Source of the DNA: Heliopora coerulea
Lineage: Eukaryota; Cnidaria; Anthozoa; Scleralcyonacea; Helioporidae
Length of the DNA stretch: 64,000 nt
Assembly: GCA_030142905.1 (NCBI GenBank)
Contig: JASJOG010000007.1
Span: 3,491,501-3,555,500, forward strand
Direction of reading: 5' to 3'
Shown: one piece after another, positions 23,801 through 34,100 of the stretch
How positions within the stretch are numbered: position 1 is the first letter of the stretch
How the letters are laid out: the number at the start of each line of letters is the position of its first letter
Program-made: the position numbers and the translations under genes
Notes under the pieces: model-generated
Database searches by the model: none
What the model was told of the DNA's origin: nothing
Seen by the model: only the letters and a program-made list of their open reading frames with translations

Positions 23801-26800
23801 AGGATATACTGGACCAGAGAGACCGTCATGGATAGCTCAAGAGAGAAACGTGAGACGTCAAGGTCCTAGCGTATTGAATAAGACAATTTTTTACTACGGG
23901 CCTGTTGTGACACAACCGAGCACCACGCCACAACCTAGTTCCACGCCTGGAACTAGACCACCAGTTGGTAAGAAGCTATTCGTACTCGTCTGAGTATTGC
24001 AGGGAACACTTGAAATAACTCTGTATACAACGTTATTTGTTTCATAAAGTTCAGTGTGATACAACGTTTTCGGCCACTGAGAAAAATCGTATTTTATCAC
24101 ACGTTAAAGATACGATAATTTTACATGTAAAGATATGCTTCGACGATGCAATGAAAAGCAATACAGGATATTTTATTAGATCAATTAGATTCAAAGTTTT
24201 ATAAATCGTATCTTGGTGGGGGTTGTTGATTTCTGTTTGTTAGCTGGACGTTCATTTTTTGCGAACAAACGAGCTTTTTGGAGAGCAAAACCAGACAAAA
24301 ACTTTCCAGATGGCTGATCTTCATTATAAACTGTACGTTAGTGTTTATGAAATAAGATAATACATGTAGAGTGTTTGAAGATATGGAATTTCTCTTCTCG
24401 TGTTCAATTTGATCTGCCACGGTTGGCTACGCCGGCCACTTCTGGCAGATCAAACTGAACACTCGAAGATAAATTCCATATCTCTAAACCCCCATGTGTA
24501 ATAACATCTATTTATTGCGTCCATCTGTACAGATGTGAGGGGTTGCTTTTCAAAGACTTAAATATGTCATCTTGTCCACGCCCTACTGCGAAAATATCCA
24601 GTTTGATGGTGCTTAAGCCACGTGGATCGAGGTGGTGATCGAAGGTTAGAGAGTTTTGCTGGGCCGTGATGATAAAACATTTGGACTGTTTAGGCCCACA
24701 ACTCAGGAAGATAAATATAAAACAAAACAGATTCCGAAAAATAACATCTTGTCAACTCAAAATTCGAATTAGAGCAAAACAAAAATGAGACTGTAATATT
24801 TCGACTTAATTGCAAAGTGATCATCAGACAGAATGAATACAAAAACAATCCTAGATCTATATATACAATATCACGGTGACATCACCGGAAGAGAAGAAAG
24901 CGAACACGATACTATATCTATATGATACAATTCGTGTTTGCTTTCTCTTCCGGTGATGTCACCGTCATACTGTATATATAGATCTAGGCTTCTTTTCGTA
25001 TTCATTCTGTCTGACGATCACTTTGCCATAAAGTCGAAATATTATAGTCTCACTTTTGTCTTGCTTTAGCTCGAATTTTGAGTTCACAAGATGTTATTTT
25101 TCAGAACTGGTTTTGTTTTATATTTCTTGAAGTTGTCGACTGGTTGTGGTTTTAGGAAGATAAAATCCTCTGATATTATTGGGTTTATTCTTCTCTTTTT
25201 CTCTTGTCTACAGGTTGATGTGCTGACAGCCTGTGGGCCGAGGCCTGTAAGTCCAGGCGTGGTACGAGAGTTAGTCACAATATTTATTTTTTCAATTCTG
25301 TTTAGGCTCTTGCGGAGTATCCGGTCTTTTAAATCGCGTCGTTGGTGGAACAAATGCTGAGCCTGGAGCCTGGCCTTGGCAGGTAGGCTTCCCCTACCAT
25401 AACATTATGTTTTACAGCTCTTAATTGCTTTTGCGATCAAAATGCTTCAAAATTGAAATAAGCGGAAGTTTTCTAATTATATATTGTTTCATGTCACTCA
25501 TAATCACATGCAGAAGCAATTTTCTCAACTTCTTTCCGGGCAAGCATACCCTAGGTAAGAATCTCTGATTTAAGAGATAGAATTAGTTTTATAGAAATAG
25601 AAATAGAATTAAGAAATGTGTAGAATTTTGAAGCGCTTTTAATGTTTTTCCATGACAGAACTCTGATATCTTTTCACGGGATAAAAAATTTAGGATCGTC
25701 AGTGTTTGTTCCAAATGGACGTCTTTATTTACATGTGCCTGTTCAATAAAATACGAAAATTTTATTTCATAATAATGATTGTGAACGTTTTAACCGATAA
25801 GATGATATTTTTTTGTAGTCTTTTGTTTGATGAAATGTCGACCTTCATATTTCTATGAGAACACAGAAATACTCAGGAAATTCTCTATTTGTGAAATGTA
25901 GATTGCTCTTCTTAGTTCTTCCACTGGCCGGTTCAGCTGTGGAGGGTCGTTGATATATGCCGATTGGATTGTAACTGCTGCTCATTGCATCCGCTCGAGA
26001 ACGTAAGTAGTAATTATAATAATAATAATATTAACAATGATAATAATAATAATAATAATAATAATAAGGCTAAACGACCTCATTGGCTCGTATGAGCTGA
26101 CTTTCCTCAATAATAATAATAATAATAATAATAATAGCAATTGACTTGTTTGGATATGTTTAGCATTAGACAGTACCATCTAGTTGTACGGTTGAGTCAT
26201 TCTCATTATTCAGATGATCCTATGATAAGTTTTTATCCTGAAGCTCAGTGATGAGTATTATCATTTAGCATTGAAAGTTGTCGCTTACACTTGCTCTTCT
26301 GTATTTACAAATTAAAGTTTTACTTATTATAGTGGAAAATTAGTTTTTTTCTGAAGTCTTCAAACTGAGGAAGAAGTAAATTTGTTCGTTGGTGACGGAG
26401 CCTCAGCAAAGTTATTTTAAAATTCTCTTGTGTCTAGGTTATACATCCATAATGATTCTTCACACTCGAACTACGAGTTGGAAGAGCTCTTTTCGTTAAT
26501 TTTCCATTCTCGTATTCAGCTGGAAACATGACTTGTGCTTCATTACACTGTAGTGGTTCGTCGTATACTGTGCTTCTTGGAGCTCACAACAGGAACTCCC
26601 CACAAAAGCACGAACAGAAAATTAAAGGCAAGAGGGTCATTGTTCATCCTCAATATGGACGTCCACTTCTCAGTAATGACATCGCCCTGATTCAGTTGGA
26701 AAGACCGGCAACGATAAGTAACCGCGTATCAACCGTGTGTCTGCCGAGTCATAACTATGCCTTGCCGCTGTCGTCTACCTGTTACATCACTGGTAAGAAC

Positions 26801-28330
26801 GTTCGTGGATGTTTAATGAACGTTTGTCAAGCTCAAATTAACCTCAGAAAAACGATTTCTGAGCCCCAGACGGGGGTCAAACTTCGCCAGCCTTCTGATG
26901 ACTCGTGAGACGTTCTAACTATTGAGCTACCGTGACTCAGATGGCGAGCTATGGTGCAAGTTCGACATATGTGTTGCCTATGTGGCAGCCATCGCTCCTG
27001 GGGTTCAGAAATCGTTTTTCTGAAGATTGAACTAGACGAATATCCAACCATCAACCATAAATATCTCCATACTCCAACTTGCAAAACATAACCCTAACCC
27101 TAACCCATATATCAAGTTTTCCTTTCAAATGTGAAACTATCGTATTGTCCCATATGACTGATTACCCGATTCGCATATTAAACTGTATGGTTCAAAATAT
27201 GAAATAGGTGTTAATCCGCATTGCAGATGCAAGGTCGTCCTGTGCTTAGCGTTGTCGTTGTTTCTTTCTTGTTTGTTTTTGCAATTGAAGTTCTTTTCTT
27301 CTGCTGCTTCTTCCTTCCTCTCCTCCTCATCTTCTATACCTGTTGTGATTGTTGTTGTTGCTGTTGTTGTTGTTGTTGTACTTCTTTTTCGTCTTTTCTC
27401 CTTTTTCATCTTGTTCACCTCCTTTTTATTCTTCTTATCCTCCTCCCCAAAGTTTATTTGTGAAAATTCTAATTACATAATGTGATTTTTTTATATATCT
27501 ACGCGGCTATTCAACTAAGCTTCAAGATTATTTTTACCCAAGATCTCCTTTGTTCGTCACTAAAAATGTATTTGGACAATTTCACCATTTTTCATATCCA
27601 CGATATTTACTTATAAGCCCTTGTCGAGACTATTCCACCCAGGCCAACTTAGTACTTTTTAAGTATTTTTCACGACACATGTTCACATACGCTGTTGTCT
27701 TTATTATTTTCTCTCTCTTTAGGTTGGGGTAAAATCAAACATCCAGGTACCTCTCACCATACACTTCAGCAAGCCAAGCTTCCTCCGGTGGATCAACAGG
27801 AATGCAAACGCAAATTAGCGACATCTCCAAGTAAGTATAAACTTAGTTTAATTTTTGTTGATTTTAAATTGTCAAACATAGGCCTAAAAATGGCAACCAT
27901 TCAGTAAATTTATTTGGCATAGAATAAATACAACTTTTCAGTGAAGAAAGCCCTCTTGCTTTCTTAATTTCTCGCGTGTAGCACAACTCGGTTGAACACA
28001 TTAAACAAACAAGAACCATCTCTTAAATCTTTCTTGTGAAAACATAAACTAAACTGAGTTAAATTCAATCCGACTTTTATAGGTGGAAATCGTCTATCAA
28101 TAACCGACCAAATGCTTTGCGCTGGAGTTAAGGATTCCATTCTTAGTGGTTGTCATGGTGATAGTGGTGGTCCCTATGTCTGCCGGGATAGGTTCAACCG
28201 TTTCGTCCTTCAAGGCGTGGTTAGCTGGGGCTCTCCAAGGTGTGCAGCTAGCGAGCGCTACACGGTGTTTGCACGAGTGTCTAAGTTCCGTAACTGGATC
28301 GACCAAGAAATCAGGAAAGCCCTTGGCTGA
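17856..28330 (+). CDS. Secreted tandem ILEI/FAM3-domain chymotrypsin-like serine protease (spliced)
   Basis: Exons: 17856-17922, 19576-19722, 20050-20149, 20776-21011, 21524-21550, 21648-21794, 22273-22372, 23672-23967, 25306-25382, 25902-26002, 26554-26792, 27723-27830, 28083-28330. They total 1893 nt (630 codons plus TGA). The start is the ATG followed by a signal peptide (MEMLWLLIIFLGRSLAF). Residues ~23-183 and ~193-350 are two ILEI/PANDER (FAM3-type) domains, recognised by GFNVVLVDYRAG, VLIAIQDEA and YRGSFALIGYTG. Linkers are APPTTPKPT and a Ser/Thr/Pro-rich stretch at ~352-372. The S1 peptidase has activation site NR|VVGG (R384), TAAHC (His427), NDIALIQL (Asp475) and GCHGDSGGP (Ser576), so the triad is complete. 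The residue at chymotrypsin position 189 is Ser, which points to a chymotrypsin-like rather than tryptic pocket. AATAAA lies at 28461. Domain identity is firm; the substrate and role of the protein are unknown to me. Confidence 0.93.
17995..18048. repeat. 15-bp tandem repeat, ~3.5 units
   Basis: Repeated CGATTTTTCGCCCAA in the first intron of the protease gene. Confidence 0.9.
18363..18490. repeat. Small palindromic MITE-like element
   Basis: Ends CTCATATAATCGC and GCGATAATATGA are near-perfect complements; the centre repeats GTCGCACGAT/ATCGCACGAT. It lies in intron 1 of the protease gene. Confidence 0.6.
18856..19420. repeat. GAT/GGT/AAT trinucleotide-rich tract
   Basis: About 560 bp built from GATGGTGATAATGATGATG-like units in intron 1 of the protease gene. 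It is open in several frames on both strands only because of its composition. Confidence 0.9.
20190..20240. repeat. (CGAA)n microsatellite
   Basis: CGAA/AACG tetranucleotide run, drifting to AACTAACT at its end, in the intron after the exon 20050-20149. Confidence 0.9.
21605..21647 (+). other. Possible cryptic signal-peptide segment upstream of second ILEI domain
   Basis: The last 43 nt before the exon at 21648 open with ATG and read MSLSFVFLFCLFLVG, in frame with the exon. This looks like a signal-peptide core. It could be an alternative first exon, a relic of the ancestral unit, or chance translation of a polypyrimidine tract. See the finding. Confidence 0.35.
22441..22625. repeat. Foldback element, family 2, short copy
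   Basis: Arms AAACAGATTCCGAAAAATAA and TTATTTTTCGGAATCTGTTT; inside are AACTCAAAATTC and GAATTTTGAGTT, and GTCGAAATATTACAGTCTC. Same family as 24712-25149; more diverged relatives lie at 45745 and 48705. Confidence 0.85.
22657..22905 (-). repeat. SINE family A, copy 1
   Basis: Reverse-strand copy of a ~270-bp tRNA-like element also found at 39528 and 54288. Shared landmarks on the element strand: CTCTCACCACTGTGAC-like B box, CACATGTGA, GGTTTTCTCCGGG, TTTCCTCCTGTAGT and ACTGGACCTCT. Confidence 0.8.
22905..23060. repeat. Degenerate (ACAGAC)n repeat
   Basis: About 150 bp of ACACAGACAGACAC-like units, adjoining the SINE A copy in the protease gene. Confidence 0.85.
24340..24485. repeat. Foldback element
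   Basis: Arms GAAGATATGGAATTTCTCTT and the inverted AAGATAAATTCCATATCTC around GATCTGCCAC..CTGGCAGATC, in the intron before the protease domain. Confidence 0.75.
24712..25149. repeat. Foldback element, family 2, long copy
   Basis: A ~440-bp near-palindrome. Outer arms match 22441-22625; the inner arms are CTAGATCTATATATAC, GTGACATCACCGGAAGAG and their complements. The short copy lacks this inner part. Confidence 0.85.
25998..26140. repeat. (AAT)n microsatellite, two runs
   Basis: Two AAT/TAA runs separated by ~40 bp of unique-looking sequence, directly after the His-bearing exon. Confidence 0.9.
26816..27060 (-). repeat. SINE family B copy
   Basis: Contains CTCAGAAAAACGATTTCTGA, then CCAGACGGGGGTCAAACTTC and GAGACGTTCTAACTATTGAG (reverse-strand B-box- and A-box-like parts). 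A second inverted GATTTCTGA-type end lies near 27005. Confidence 0.75.
27090..27106. repeat. Short interstitial telomere-like repeat
   Basis: AACCCTAACCCTAACCC, under three units of CCCTAA, in an intron. Too short to mean a chromosome end. Confidence 0.8.
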
Positions 28331-29164
28331 AGGGGAATGAAGAATTCCACGAAACTATTCAAGTGAAAAACTTAATTCTGATGGGTTTAATGTAATGTGA
28401 AATTAGGCTTAATGATTAGTGTGCTTGTATTGGGAATGGAACTGATCAATTTGCTTTCTGAATAAATACGAATGAGTATAAACTTTCGTTTAGTGCATAC
28501 AAGTGTTTGAGTTTTTCTTATCGTTTTACCTCATCGTGCACTTCCATATTATTCTTTTGCGAATTTAGCCACTTTCCTTGCTATGGACAACTACAAACGT
28601 GGGAATCTTGGGCGTTCTTACAGCATTGTTCGCTGAACAAAGCCGTCACAACATTGTTACTATGGATGAAATACTTTAACGAACCAAAAAATTCTTCATC
28701 ATTATCGCATGCATAAATATTGTTCGGCATCGATGTAACGACATCGATTATTCGCTATTGTTAGAAGAGCCATGCTCTGAATGTTTAACATGGTTGCATG
28801 TTGGACCTTGTTAACAAGTTCTCACAGTATTGTTGGCTGAATTATACTGCAACGAGATTGCGGTAATGAGTGAAGAACAATGTTGACAACACTGTTCCAG
28901 CGGTGCAGCTCAACACTGTTCGACGTCAGTTTGACGTTACATCAACATCAAACCACGCAACTCTGTTATAACTGGAAACCTGAAATCAGCGTTCTAGTTA
29001 TATAACAGTTGAGTGCGTCGAACGAAAGCCCCAGTGATCGCACAGGGAACTAGTGGCCAAAAAGGCTTAATTTGGAGGGGGACCGTAACTCTTTAACTGC
29101 AGGAGCTCTACCCATGGCCAGTAAAATCGTAAATCTTTAAACAGAAAAACAGATAGGAGAGGAA

Positions 29165-29614
29165 ATGAATTTTACAGCGGAGAGTCCAAGATCGCAAAAA
29201 ACTTGTATCTTTGCTAACGAACACATTAAATCCTTCTTTTATCTTCCGTATGAGAAACATGTAGCAAATCACTTTATTGGTTGCGTTGTAAATGTCTTCT
29301 TGGCCATTACAACTACGCTATTAAGTACAGCTACGGCCATTACATGCTGTTATTCCTCCCGACTGAAGGCGAGCGTTTCTTATTTTCTCGTCTTGGTTCT
29401 GTCGTTGGTCGATCTTGGTGCCGGGATGATTGGCAATTCATTGCTCATATCGATTCTAGCAAGCGAAATTAGTGGAAAGGATCCCTGCGCGCTATATTTC
29501 GCCCGCCAAAAGACGATCACGCTACTTGTAGGATTGTCCGTGATGACATGATTGTTGATAAATATCGAAAGATATCTTGGAGTCCTTCACAATGTTATCA
29601 ATGTAATAGATTAG
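29165..29614 (+). pseudogene. Broken class A GPCR fragment (TM1-TM3)
   Basis: An open frame runs from the ATG at 29165 to a TGA at 29549-29551. It encodes hydrophobic segments resembling TM1 (CVVNVFLAITTTL), TM2 (LVLVLSLVDLGAGM) and the start of TM3. In the same frame, right after the TGA, the sequence continues LLINIERYLGVLH, which is the conserved end of TM3 and intracellular loop 2 (the DRY region, here ERY), then ends at TAG 29612. Nothing resembling TM4-TM7 follows. The continuation of family sequence past a stop makes this a decayed single-exon rhodopsin-like receptor, not a short gene. It is not an obvious copy of the intact receptor at 55284-56186. Confidence 0.8.
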
Positions 29615-30214
29615 CTGTTCCGAGGTTCTTCACGACTTTAGCCGAAACGAAAGTTTCAGTGTTTACTGCATGGATGAACGAAATAAATTGCATAGAGAAG
29701 ATTCATGTCAGAAATATCCAATAATCAACTGATAGGCTCATGAACGAGCAGGAAACGACTTATAGAGTTTGTTAAATGCCATAAATTCATAATCGATTGA
29801 AAGGAGCAGCTATGGCTGGGTTTCTTTTGATTCATCGGCCATTGCGTAAATTATGAAACACAGTTTCTCGCACCTGTTTCCTATTATCTATATTACAAAT
29901 ATAAAATCAAGTTTAAATTTACATAATCTTATGCAGCTTTGCATTTTATTAAGTTGAGAAGAAAGTCCTTTTTCAATTATCTTTTATTAAAAAAGTCATG
30001 ATTTAATGCTGTTTCATTCAATTGTAAAGCGCTAATTCAAGAGATACTATCGATGGCATTGTCTCAAATAACAATCAAAATTAAGCTATGAACAGATGGA
30101 TGTGTCAGTTATATAATTCGGACTTCAGCCCTTAACATATTAAAGAAGTTGGATCGTTCTGCTTTACCATTTCAGAACCGTAATCCTTACCTGGTGGTTT
30201 TTGTCTCGTCAATC

Positions 30215-30350
30215 TCTTTAACGCTTGAAATGCAACACAACAGAACGCAACGCAACTCGAAGCAATCAATGCAATGCAATGTAACACAATACAATATACA
30301 GTACAATACGAAACAATACAATGCAATGCAAGATATAATGCGATACAATA
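30215..30350. repeat. Degenerate (ATACA/ATGCA)n pentamer repeat
   Basis: CAACACAACAGAACGCAACG grading to ACAATACAATGCAATGCAA, about 135 bp. Confidence 0.8.
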
Positions 30351-31119
30351 CTATAAATACAAAAGCTTAAAGTGAAAGTTAAGGTTACGGTTGAGTTTAA
30401 CAGATCACCACAAAAGCCTGGGGCAAGTAATGTGCCTTGTAGAACTAGTGTGCACTCTTTTAAGGTTGCCCGACAGGCCAGCAATATGTATTGCTTTTAC
30501 TTAGAATTAAAGGCTCGCAAATTGGAGTAGTAGCTTGCTGTTCGGGCAAGTTACTTTTCTACTTTTAATCTCACCCTCGGATCTGGGTTAGGATTTGTGT
30601 TGGGTAGTAAAAGTCGAGGATCATGCTTTGGATGTATGGTATAGGTGAGCATTAGAAGTAACAAATACTTTTTCTTGTGTTAAGGAAAAAATTCACACTT
30701 ACCTAGATCATCTCTCTTGTTCAAACGTAAAAAAGTAAAAAATAAAGATGAAAAAGAAAATGGAAAGTAAAGTTAAGAATTGAAAAATGTGCCACGGCTC
30801 CAAGGAACTTGACTGACGTCACGAACATCTGCTGAGGGTACTGTGGGCTCACAATGGATTTCTAGTGGGGAAGAAGTAAAGAACATTGGCCTAGAAGATT
30901 TTTAGTTGGAAATAGAAATAAACACGCACAAAGGCAAAGGAATGAGTAAAACAGTAAGAGATTAGCGTTTTTATATCAGCATATTTTGATACTGGCGTTG
31001 ATTCAAGTATACCGTTGACTGTGTTAGGTTTCTGTTCTCAATGTTATGTCAACATTCTTCATATCAGCCTGCTCTTATAATACTTTCGTTTTTCTTGTAA
31101 GCTTCTCCTTCGTGTGCAG

Positions 31120-34100
31120 TCTCGTGAAGGTACCCGACGCATTCAAAGTTCAGAAAACGAAACCACGCGGAGATTTCTCGAGAAGGTAAAAAGACTACTT
31201 TGCATATCAATGGACCGGTAACTTCAGTACACAACGTATAACTTAATGTACACAGTCATTTATGTATTCCATTGTTAGTGACTGACATTTAACGATTATG
31301 TACTGTCTGATGTAGATTAAGGAAGAGTTTGAATTACCAGAAACGATACAGTGGAGCGTGTATTTGGAACGTAATAAAACTAGAAAGATTCCAAAAGGAA
31401 GACAGAGTCTTAAATCCTTAAATATAAAGTAGGTATATATGTACATGTCTGTTTGTAAATTCCATTAAATAGTCTTAGTTATGGTAATTGTTTCAATTAT
31501 ATGAATTTATAACTTTAAAAGAATGCAAAGCAAAGTAGGTGTGCAGTGAGAGTCTGAAAAGGGTGTTTTCTACAGATGCAGCTTGGTGTGATCCAGCAAA
31601 CATGCCTCCATCTGGAACCTAGATGCTGTACACTTGATGTGTCAGGTGTAAAGCCTCAAACTTTGGTATATGTTTCTGTATATAATATACAAAAGTACTT
31701 TTCGGATGTACAAATTTCTTTTCCTTTAAGTAAGGATATTTTATGAAAGCAACTGACTATTAACACTTCACTCAGTCTCTTAACTATCAATTAAAGAGTT
31801 ACCTTAAGAGTCCTTCCCCTATTTCTAACTTATTCTGGATTTTCAGCTCCAATTACCTATTTTCTACCATTTATGCTTTTGAAATGGGACCAAAACTTTT
31901 TATTACACCATCTGGCATTTGAAAAATAAACATTCTAAGCTGAGCCATGCCTCCCTACCTTCCTCCCAAAAAATCTGCACTTTAAAAATTTTCTGTTTTC
32001 ATTGTTTGAACCATGTTATTAATATGTGTGGCTAGGATGTATAAATTATAACGGAGAAATGCAATTATTATTGAAACATGTGCACAAATCTCAAATCTTG
32101 TTTACAACTTTGATGCTTTAACCATTCCATAAAAACATTACTGTCATCAGTGGAAAACATTAAAGAATCAATGAGAATGTTCATCATAGTTTCAATATTG
32201 TTCTATAGCATTAATTCTTTCCCTGCAGAATAGATATTGACTTAATATTGAAAATATTTTGGTATTGAAAAAATTTTTAAACTTTTTTTTAATTGCATTC
32301 TAAACTATGTTGCTTGTCTCAGCTTGGATGGAAAATTTTTTTTTATATTTGTGAAATGATTAACCCTGTAATGCCCAGTGTCCAATATATTGGGTACCTA
32401 GGAACAAAAGAACCAGTGAGAGAACAAAGGTTATGGATGAGTATCAGTGAGTATCATTATTAAATTGTAGCTGCCATATTGGCAGCTACATAAAGTATGT
32501 TGAACTTACACCTCAGCTTGCCATCACTTTTGGTGGCAGACTGGTACGAGTATCTCACTGGTCATCAAAAGGTCTGGGGTTTGACCCCTGATTTGGGCAC
32601 AGAAATCATTTTTGTGAGGAACAAGCTTGACAAACATTCATCTATAATCCATATTCAAGAGCCTGAGCTCCTCTACTCATTGTTTGCTCAAGAACATCCA
32701 CACTTCCAAACTCTTCCCTTAAATAGAGTTTTTAATAAGATGTTTTACAAGTCAACATTTCAATAGCAGCAGATGATGTCTATTTTGAAACCTACTCAGT
32801 ATAATTAAACTGTATATACCTATAGTTTTGTTTGATAGTGAGAACTTATGAAATGGAAATTCTACCGTAGTCTTTTGTTTTAAAGATTAATTTATGCAAT
32901 ACTTAATTACTAATGAGTAATCTACATAAAAATTTAACAAGAAAATTATATTCTCAGACATGGAGACATGGTTTACTTGGTTGAAAGTGTCCCAACTGAT
33001 AATGGAGAAAGGGAAATGAATGAGGAAACCACTGATGGTGCAAGAACTTCTGTGCCTTCAAGCATTTCAAATGAAGCTGCTGAAGATCCAATTGACATTT
33101 TCTTGTCCAAACAAGATGGCTTGATATACAGAGATAGGGATTCACAGTTGTAAGTGCAGTTTATAGAGCTTAGAGGTGAAGCCAGGGGGGAACAAAAGGA
33201 GAATTGTCCTCACCACTGATGGGAAAAAATAATATATGTATAAAAAAATTAATTATACATTTTTACACCAATCTGATGTTATCCAATAACTGTGCTCAGA
33301 AAATGGGCATGTGGACAAATAGAGAGTATTGTATGATTTTTTCAGTGCATGAGAGGGGTGGGTAAAGGGTAGATGGGTGGTGGTATGGAGAGAAGTGGGT
33401 GTGACAAGAGAGTTAAGTTGTGGGGTGTTGTGTTTTCTGAGATTCTTGATGCAGATGGATGAGCAAAGAGGGGAACTCTTGATTGGTTGGTTGGTTGGTG
33501 ATGGGTGGTGGCATGGAGTGAAATGGGTGTGGTGAGAGGAATTAGTTATGAGCTGTTAGTTTTGTTTGTATGAGAATCTTGATGGGGATGGTGGAAGAGG
33601 AATAACCATGGCAGACATGTGTTGTGTGACTAAATGAAATGGGTGTAACTAAATGAAATGGGTGTAACTAGGCAAAAACATTGTGTGTTATCAATGTTGT
33701 TTGGTGTGATGTCCCAGGTGGGGATAGAGGAAGAAGGATAACCCTGTGGAGATGAGTTGTTATGTAGTGAAATGGTTTTGACAACAACAAGGTGTAAGTG
33801 CTTAGTAGTGTTCTGTTTGATTACTATGGAGAGAAGTGAAAGGATAAGCCATGGCTTGATTGCTGGGTCATCATATCAAAAGAAATCAGCCAAGTGGGTT
33901 GCACCTTAAGTAAGATTAAAGTTTACAATCACTGTCAGTGATTGTTTACCCATATGACTTAAAAGTAAGCAACATGCACTAACAGTTGTCCAAGAGCTTG
34001 CATCTTGTTAGTGCTTGGTTTTGACATCTGAAGCAGTCAAAGTATTCTTCATCATCAGACATCTTTCCCAATAGTTGCATACTCATTAAGAAATACACCT

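Larger units (their letters stand above)
28331..31119. other. Intergenic region protease gene to NPLOC4
   Basis: Holds AATAAA (28461), sequence with repeated ACAACATTGTT/AACACTGTT motifs (~28580-28980, repeat-like), the broken GPCR, a degenerate pentamer repeat (30215-30350) and TGACGTCA (30814-30821). The missing NPLOC4 first exon should lie here or further upstream. Confidence 0.5.

Noticed and set aside
25213..25245. Extra exon reading VDVLTACGPRP with good splice signals
   Set aside because: Joined to the exon ending at 23967 (phase 1) it gives an immediate stop; the exon at 25306 joins in frame without it.
27090..27106. Telomere or chromosome-end sequence
   Set aside because: Under three CCCTAA units inside an intron; similar degenerate units at 14336-14410 are also internal.
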